Shown here piece by piece: positions 57,175 to 64,000 of a DNA stretch of 64,000 nt (positions are counted from its first letter, which is position 1; every line of letters starts with the position of its first letter). Made by a program: the position numbers and the translations under genes. Under the pieces are notes generated by a model. The model did not search any database and had not been told where the DNA came from. It worked only from the letters and a program-made list of their open reading frames with translations. Origin of the DNA: Elephas maximus indicus (Eukaryota; Chordata; Mammalia; Proboscidea; Elephantidae); contig NC_064838.1 of the NCBI RefSeq assembly GCF_024166365.1, positions 76,896,001-76,960,000 on the forward strand, read 5' to 3'.

Positions 57175-59346
57175 AACTGTTTTTTTTTTTTTTCTTCCAT
57201 GATCTTTATCATTGTAGGTTCTATATTTAGGCCTTTGGTTCCTTTTGAGTTAATCATTGTGTATGGCGTGAATTATGGGTCCTGTTTCATGTTTTTACAG
57301 AAGGACGTCCAGGTTGCTCAGCACTGTTTTTTAAAAAGACTAGTTTTCCGTCTTCAATGTATTTTGATCCTTTGTCAAAGATCAGCTGACCATAGTTGGA
57401 TAGATTTATGCCTGGGTTCTTGATTTTGTTCCACTGATCTATCTGTCTGTCACTGTACCAGTGCCAAGCTGTTTTGACTACCATGGCTGTATAGTAGGTT
57501 CTGAGATCAGGTAGTGTGAGACCTCCTATTCTGCTTGTTTTCTGCAATAATGCTTTGCTTTTCTGGGACATCATTCTTTTCCATGTAAAATGGACGAATA
57601 GTTTAGCATTTTGTTAAAGAATGCTCTTGGTATTTGGATTGGAATTGTATTATATCTGTAGATCCCTTTGGGTAGAATTGACATTTTTGCAATGTTAAGT
57701 CTACCTATTCAAGAGCGTGGTATATTTTTCCATTTATGTAAGTCTTTCTTGGTTTCTTGCAGTACTGTTTTGTAGTTTTCTTTATACAGGTCTTTTATGT
57801 CCCAGGTTAGATTTATTCCTAAGTGTTTTATCTTTTTAGGGGCTATTATAAATGGTATTGTTTTCCTAATTTCCTTTTCCAACTTTTCTTTGTTGGTGGA
57901 TAGGAATCCAATGGATTTTTCGATGTTAACCTTGTTTCCTGCTACACTGCTGAATTTTTCTATTAGTTCCAGTAGCTATCCTGTGGGATCTTTGGGCTTA
58001 GTTCTTAGGTGTTCCCAGTTATCTAGTTTATCTTCTGGTGTTTGTTAGTTATGGCTTGTATTGAATTTATGCCATATACAAGGGTCCCTAGCATTTCTCC
58101 TGTTTTCACATGCTGGGTAATATTACGATCATATCAACTGTGAGTAAGGATAGTTTTCTCCCTTCCTTTCTAAGTTGGATGCCCTTTATTTCTTTCTCTT
58201 ACCTTATTGCTCTAGGTAGGATTTCCAGCACAATGTCAAATAGCAGTGGTGATAAAGGCGAATCATTCTTGTCTGATACCTTTGTTTCTTTGGTTCTGTT
58301 GATCCTATGAATGAGCAGATTTGAAGTTCAAATGATCAGCTTATGTTGAGAAGGAGAGAGAAAAAGGACCATTATGTACCAGTGCAAGAGGATAATACAG
58401 AAGTTGAATAAACTTCTAATTCACTTAAATTCATATAAACAGAAGTGACTGGTTTAGGACAGGAACTTAGCTCTTTTGTCTCCAATTCTACAGCACTTTC
58501 ATTCTATTATCTCTAAGGCTGTCAGTCTGAGAGGTCATGAATATTAATTAGCCCTTCAGAAAGGACAATCATTGGGGCCACTTCAATATTCCTAGATTAT
58601 GCCTGGATATTATTTACTCAAAGGTGCATGACCAATAGTATCAGGTCTAGAAATCTCAGATTTGTTTAGTTAAGTTCACATTTATTAAGACGAAGAAGAA
58701 TGTACTACAAGATTCATTTGGTAATATCAAGGAATCATATTTTAAAATTTCCATCCTAATGTTCACATGAAAGTATAAATAATCAAAGATACTCAGACAA
58801 AAAAGACTGAAAAAGATAATAAAGCAAATTAGAGTAGGAAGGCTAATCCTGCCAAATATTAAAAAAAAATTATAAAGTATCTATTAATAAAATAGTGTCA
58901 TATTGTGGCAAACAGATTTTCAAGAGCCATATGGGCATCTTTCCTTAGCTATACAAGTAAAGAATAAAATTGGATCTCTTTCTTACTCCACGCATGAAAT
59001 TAGGTTCTGAAAACAAAGTTTAAAATTTAGATCACATGACTATACAGACACTTTGTACCAAAAACAAAGGAATGTAAATTAGAATCACAAATGAAAAAAT
59101 GTGGAAAACATTACCACTTATGTCACATAGTGTAGAGGAGAAAATGACAGTCAGTCCTGTAGTAAAATAGAAGATATGATTAAAGAGTCTTCACTGAGGA
59201 AATACAAATAGCTCCAAAAGATATGAAGAGTTGTTCAGTCTGAGTCAAAATGCTAGAAGCACGTGTGAAAACTGCTCTTATATATCATTTCTCACCTATC
59301 AGAAAGGTACTTAGTATCTAATCAATTAATATTTAATAATTATACT

Positions 59347-59415
59347 CCTATAGTTACATATACTTTCAGTAAGAATTGGAATTGACTCAATGGCAATTTT
59401 TTTTTTAATAGTCAC
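59347..59415 (+). repeat. SINE/RTE tail remnant at the RTE insertion site (unit 4)
   Basis: The sequence 'cagtaagaattggaattgac' 'tcaatggcaa' plus a T-run sits between 'atagttacatata' and 'atagtcacatata', as in unit 3. Confidence 0.65.
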
Positions 59416-59929
59416 ATATACTTGATAATTATTGGATTTTGGGGGAGTGTTCAGAAGGCTGGGGAATATGACTTTAAAATATAAATTGCTTCTTATAAAA
59501 TGTTCCTAATGACAATGTAATTTTTCTCCAGGTTTTCCAACACAGTTGAGAAAGGTAGTTAATTTTAATTGCTTATTTTTTGTCCTCTAGAGAATGGGGC
59601 AACATATAGTCTCTAGGGTTTATGTCCCAAGGCTGTGGGTAGAAAATGTAATGTTGCATATACTTCTCTCCCATTCAGGTTTTCCAGAGGCAGGAGAGGC
59701 CTTCTCTTTGCCATTAGCAGGTTTGTTAAAAATTCTAAAGACATAACGTTATTAATGTCAATGTAGGATATCTAGGAAACAATATGAAGGTGGAAACATA
59801 ACCTTTAGAAGTAGAATACTTGAGGAATATTGAGCCACAGCAAAAGGTACATATCTGAACATGCAAGGAAGAGGATATGCAGTCTTTATGCCAAGCTTTG
59901 CGTACAGGACCTGACTAATTAAACAAAAC

Positions 59930-59995
59930 AAAACAACAACAAAAAAAAAACCTCATCTATTGCTGTTGAGTTGAATCTAACTCACAAAGCTCCTC
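59930..59995 (-). repeat. AfroSINE tail scrap (unit 4)
   Basis: An A/AAC-rich run followed by 'attgctgttgagttgaatct' is the reverse-strand tail of an AfroSINE, shared with unit 3. Confidence 0.6.
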
Positions 59996-60173
59996 AATAA
60001 CAGTGCTGTGGATTAGAGGTATCTGGGGTAGGAGAATAAAGGAGCCATGAGAGGTTTGGGAATGTGTATTCCCTCCCTCTTGTAAATTTCAGAGCAGTTG
60101 TCAAGGTAGAATAGACAAGTATTTAAACCGAATGAAATAAACAGAAATTTAATAGAATCTTTTGGGAAAAGAA

Positions 60174-60179
60174 TCTATC

Positions 60180-60262
<83 letters not shown>

Positions 60263-60368
60263 ATCTATCTATCTATCTATCTATATCTATCTATCTATCT
60301 ATCTATCTTCTATCATCTTCTATCTATCATCATCATCTATCATCTATCTATCTAATCTATCATCTGTC

Positions 60369-60455
<87 letters not shown>

Positions 60456-60486
60456 ATCTATCTATCCATCTAGCTATTATCTATCT
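60174..60486. repeat. TCTA microsatellite (unit 4), about 300 bp
   Basis: Two long pure TCTA blocks are separated by an irregular 'tcttctatcatc' core. It is the longest of the three homologous tracts. The open frame through it (repeating YLSI) is not a gene. Confidence 0.97.
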
Positions 60487-60603
60487 AAACTTCCACCTTT
60501 AATGATCATAAAGCATAAAGGAGGGAAAGCATGTGTTCCCTGACATCAAAAGAACAATAAAATGGGAGGAAACTATAGGGAAGGAGATTTTAGCTACCCT
60601 ATG

Positions 60604-60736
60604 CCTGGACTAAAACCAAACCAAAAACCAAACCCAGTGCCGACGAGTCAATTCTGACTCATAGCGACCTTATAGGACAGAGTAGAACTGCCCCACCGAG
60701 TTTCCAAGGAGCACCTGGGTTTATTCCTGGACTAAA
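60604..60736 (-). repeat. Truncated AfroSINE with 11-bp target duplication, unit 4 only
   Basis: The insert is 60615-60725 between 'cctggactaaa' at 60604-60614 and 60726-60736. The plus strand reads 'ccaaacccagtgccgacgag', 'ttctgactcatagcgacctt' and ends within the body ('aaggagcacctggg'), so the SINE head is missing. Unit 3 has the empty site near 40500 ('tctggactaaatgag'). Confidence 0.95.
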
Positions 60737-61721
60737 TGAGAGCATAAATTTCTCATCAATTTAATATAAACATTTGGGAAAGAAAATAGTCTTTACATTA
60801 AAGACACGTATGGGATTAAAATAAAAATTTAAATGACAAATAAATGAAATATGTTGTTAAAAAATGTGAATTAGAATGACTAATTTTGTGATGGGTTACC
60901 TTTTGAGGTTGTCTTCAACACTCAGGATTATATAGGAACAGGATGGGACCATTGAGGAACTCAGTATAGCACATGACCTGATATCTTTATTACTGGACCA
61001 CCTGAAAATGATTTGTTGGGTTTCAGAATCAGAGATGAACTTACCACAAATCATAGACGGAGAAAGAGTTTCCCAGTATGTTGGGACCTGAGAGGTGCTC
61101 GTCACCAATTCAAGAAAAACAATGATTGTGTGTGTGTGTGTGTGTGCATGCTACTGTTTTCTCATAAAATGCCCTAATTGTGCCCTACCACTCCATGTTT
61201 TTAATTCTTGTAATATGTAATACAGGGACAGAATGAGTATCCTAGGTATACTGAAGAAAGAGAAGTGAATGAGAGAGCCTTGGGAATGGGAATTTCTAAC
61301 TCAAAGAGTCTTTAGTTATTCCTGTGTGAAAACATCTCTAAATCCCATTCTCCTGTGTTTCATCTGGATGCTGCTCTCTACTATATCTCTGTGGCACATA
61401 ACAATGTTCTGGAATATTTCCCATAGTTTTAGAGTCTCTAGTTTGCTCAAAATTTAAGGGGGTGATCATTAACAAAGGAAATATATTAGTATAAAAGAGG
61501 GACCACTGTATGGAGTGGAGAAATGGACACATGGCTGTGGGTTATAGACTGGATTTTATCTGCATGTCATTGAAAAAGTCAAGGATTCTTCTGACTTCTG
61601 TTATGCCATCTTTAGAGTATGAATGTATACCAGATTATATTAACAATCTGCTCTAGTCTTTTAATTTCTCAAGCCATGAGGGAGAATTAGAATTTAGAAC
61701 TCCCAGATTTGAAAAATGAAA

Positions 61722-61920
61722 AAAATGTTGTCGACAAGTCAACTTGGAATCACGATGACCCCATCAGTGTAAGATTAGAACTGTGCTCCATAAATTTTTC
61801 AATGTCTGATTTTTCAGAATTATATCACCGGTCCTTTTCCCAAGGTGCCTCTGGAAAGGAGGCCTTCCAGTTTTGGTTTGTTGCCAAGGGCATTAACCAA
61901 TGGCACCACACAAGCTGTTA
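61722..61920 (-). repeat. Old SINE, reverse strand (unit 4)
   Basis: Counterpart of 8712-8902 and 41497-41700: 'ggaatcacgatgacccca', 'ttgccaagggcattaacc', 'caccacacaagctg'. Confidence 0.68.
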
Positions 61921-62393
61921 AAAAGTAATAAAAACTTATTTTGATATCAGATTTACTGTGTCAGAAAGAAAGACAAAGATCAACATACTATGCAGAAGTA
62001 ACACAAATGGGAATTGTCAAGGCAGTCCATTCTTTATGTCCATACTGTTACATGTTATGAGCCAATTAACTGATATAATTCAGATTTTTCAGATTTTTGT
62101 TATTGACTGTGTGGCTGACATAATCTAGCATCAGGCCAGGCTTGTCTTCTATGAACTGGTAACATTCAAGGAGAATTGAAAGTGTTATGTAAGAATTTGA
62201 CATAAAATTACCAAACAGTCCCTAAATTCCTTGAGAAAATTTTAAAAATAAATGCTTATTATGTTTTAAAATTTGAGAAATTTACCACATTTTATTTAAT
62301 AAATATATAGAGAGATTCTGAAAGAAATATCTTTTCCAGTCTTGGCAAGGGGTACTTGGCCAAGCATCCTATACCCTCACTCTGTTTAATATA

Positions 62394-62413
62394 TATATTT
62401 TTTTGATTTCTAG
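62394..62413 (+). other. 3' splice acceptor before the fourth OR exon
   Basis: A pyrimidine tract ends in 'gatttctag' at 62405-62413, 32 nt before the ATG, in the same context as in units 1 and 3. Confidence 0.6.
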
Positions 62414-62445
62414 GACTGACTTTCAGATTTCGACAAACAGAAGCC

Positions 62446-63384
62446 ATGTTATTGTCAGACAGAAATAAAAGCGTGGCCACATTCACCCTTTTGGGCTTCT
62501 CAGATTGCCCAGAACTGATGGTTCCCCTCTTCTTGGTATTTCTGGCCATCTACAGTGTCACCGTTGTAGGGAATCTTGGGATGATTGTAATCATCAGAAT
62601 TAACGCCATACTGCATACCCCCATGTACTTTTTCCTCAGCCATCTCTCATTTGTGGATTTCTGCTATTCCTCCATCGTTGCTCCCAAGATGCTGGTGAAC
62701 CTAGCTGTAGAAGACAGAACCATTTCATTTTTAGGATGTGTAGTGCAATTCTTTCTCTTTTGTACCTTTGTGGTGACTGAATCCTTTCTATTAGCTGTAA
62801 TGGCCTATGACAGCTTTGTGGCCATTTGCAACCCTCTGCTCTACACAGTTGCCATGTCCCAGAGATGCTGCGCTATGCTGGTGGTGGGATCATATGCATG
62901 GGGAATAGCATGTTCCTTGGTTCTGACATGCTCTGCTTTGAAATTATCTTTTCATGGTTTCAACATAATCAATCACTTCTTCTGTGAGTTCTCCTCACTT
63001 CTGTCTCTTTCTTCCTCTGATACTTCTCTTAGTCAGTTGTTGCTTTTCATCTTTGCCACTTTTAATGAGGTGAGTACATTACTCATCATCCTCACATCTT
63101 ATGTGTCCATCGTTGTCACCGTCTTGAAAATGCGTTCAGCCAGTGGTCGTCGTAAGGCGTTCTCTACCTGTGCCTCTCATCTGACTGCCATCACTATCTT
63201 CCATGGCACCATCCTGTTCCTCTACTGTGTGCCCAACACCAAAAACTCCAGAAGTACCATCAAAGTAGCCTCTGTGTTTTACAGAGTGGTGACCCCCATG
63301 TTGAATCCGTTGATCCGTTTGAGGAATAAGGATGTCAAGAATATAGTCATCAAGATAATGGACACTAAAGTCTTTTCTCATTGA
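62446..63384 (+). CDS. Olfactory receptor, OR5D18-like, open but missing key residues
   Basis: 312 codons from ATG ('[20 protein letters not shown]'), the only uninterrupted OR with a start codon here. Seven helices are evident, with N-K-S at residues 7-9, Cys98 and Cys180 for the loop disulphide, and '[10 protein letters not shown]' at 238-247. Three core features are changed. Arg of the DRY motif is Ser ('[10 protein letters not shown]', residue 123). The outer-loop Cys of 'SCSDTS' is Ser (residue 190). TM7 '[11 protein letters not shown]' has become '[10 protein letters not shown]' by loss of one codon, removing the NPxxY Tyr. These residues mediate G-protein coupling and folding in this family, so function is doubtful even though an automatic annotation would call it intact. 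It would encode an odorant receptor of olfactory cilia if functional. Confidence 0.93.
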   Translation: MLLSDRNKSVATFTLLGFSDCPELMVPLFLVFLAIYSVTVVGNLGMIVIIRINAILHTPMYFFLSHLSFVDFCYSSIVAPKMLVNLAVEDRTISFLGCVVQFFLFCTFVVTESFLLAVMAYDSFVAICNPLLYTVAMSQRCCAMLVVGSYAWGIACSLVLTCSALKLSFHGFNIINHFFCEFSSLLSLSSSDTSLSQLLLFIFATFNEVSTLLIILTSYVSIVVTVLKMRSASGRRKAFSTCASHLTAITIFHGTILFLYCVPNTKNSRSTIKVASVFYRVVTPMLNPLIRLRNKDVKNIVIKIMDTKVFSH

Positions 63385-64000
63385 GCATACTATTTTAATA
63401 GAATTTGTCCCTAACAAATTTTTTTTAAGTAAACTGTGTGTAAAAGACTGTCTTTGAACATACTTTTAAATATTATTGATAATATTGCACGATAGTAAGG
63501 ATGTGGTTTGGTTCAAAGAAACCAAACTTGGTTTTGTCTGTTAATTGAAAGAAAAGAGCAGCAATCTCTCTCATCTTTAGTTTTAAATCTCTAAAACTGT
63601 GATACCATGAGCTAGCTCATAATCTGATAATCAAGACCAAAAGATAATTTAGATATCTTTTGGGGAACTTTTCATAATCTGAGAAAACATTAACTCCACC
63701 CCTCTTTCTTATAAGATTCCTGGAGTATAGCAGGTTCTCAACAAACACATGTTTATTGCTTACACATATACACAAATGAAAGGAAAAATAAGACATAAGC
63801 CTTGCCTTCGAGGAATGTATAATCTAGTGGGGTGGTGGAGCATAAAGAAAGTGCTTTTGCATAAGCCCAACTATATTATTTATCCTAGAAGGCTTGGGGG
63901 AAGAAAAAATGCAAATCAATTTAGGGACATTAGACATATGTCTTCATAAAAGAGTTGTTATCTGAAATTGGCCTGGATAATGGGCAGTATTTTAGGAGAC
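63385..64000. other. Unit 4 downstream block (no gene), runs off the window
   Basis: It matches the start of the downstream blocks of units 1-3 ('gagctagctcataatctgat', 'cattttaggagac'-type end, 'tcttcataaaagag'). The AATAAA of units 1 and 3 is replaced here by a T-run and 'agtaaac'. Confidence 0.75.

Larger units (their letters stand above)
54745..58320 (-). mobile_element. L1-C, reverse strand (unit 3/4 border)
   Basis: The 3' UTR starts near 54770 and runs to about 55700. ORF2 on the reverse strand gives 'KTSRIGGLTLPDLRTYYTAM' and 'VVKTAWHWYSDRQIDQWNKI' near 57550-57430, and the plus strand at 58200-58260 is the reverse of the RT 'SPLLF'/'ADD' neighbourhood. It is interrupted by a solo LTR at 56661-57174, carries an internal 100-bp repeat, and has an A20T27 tract in its 3' UTR. 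It ends near the start of unit 4. Confidence 0.82.
58321..62393. other. Unit 4 upstream block (no gene)
   Basis: It aligns with 38300-42170 nearly throughout. It holds the SINE tail remnants at 59347 and 59930, a 300-bp TCTA tract, an AfroSINE at 60615 and the old SINE at 61722. It is the likely site of the upstream exon and promoter of the fourth OR, not identified. Confidence 0.75.

Noticed and set aside
60162-60473. Long open frame with repeating YLSI residues (also 40156-40413)
   Set aside because: It is the TCTA microsatellite read in frame. A 4-bp repeat without stops gives such a frame by default.

Overview
The window is mammalian nuclear DNA from an afrotherian, most likely a paenungulate (elephant, sirenian or hyrax group). 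The evidence is its repeat set: many AfroSINE copies with the tail 'cgctatgagtcg..atcgact', an RTE (BovB-like) LINE of the type known from elephant, and L1s with the long 3' UTR of elephant-type L1. The genes are intronless olfactory receptor (OR) coding exons of family 5, closest from memory to human OR5D18. A relic closer to OR5L lies among them, as in the human 11q11 cluster where OR5D and OR5L genes alternate. No other host gene was found.

Layout. 1-3770: old RTE, L1 and SINE debris. 3775-64000: four copies of a tandem unit, each built on one OR5D exon at 9667, 25190, 42220 and 62446. The complete unit is about 20 kb (42220 to 62446 is 20,226 bp). It holds a conserved upstream block, the OR exon just after a splice acceptor, a conserved downstream block, an LTR-like relic, and three reverse-strand L1s (called L1-A, L1-B and L1-C here). 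In units 2 and 3 a two-LTR ERVL/MaLR-type fossil lies inside L1-B. Unit 1 also holds an OR5L-like pseudogene and is broken by a forward L1 (L1-D), which is itself split by a younger full-length L1 (18102-24792, 15-bp target duplication). A deletion joins L1-D to a point about 35 bp upstream of the second OR, so that copy has lost its upstream region.

The four OR5D copies would encode odorant-sensing seven-helix receptors in olfactory neurons, but each carries its own defect. The first has ACG instead of ATG. The second has a 1-bp and the third a 2-bp frameshift. The fourth reads through, but has lost the Arg of the DRY motif, an extracellular-loop Cys and the Tyr of NPxxY. Their lengths (939, 941, 940 and 939 nt) are each 1-3 nt below the expected 942. 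This looks like a young tandem array decaying by independent hits. Insertions shared or not shared between units record the order of duplication and transposition.

I found no new kind of genetic system. The notable points are the decay pattern, the L1-to-OR deletion junction, an RTE and SINE-tail remnants at one homologous site, and the nested L1s. Family names rest on remembered sequences, not on a database search.
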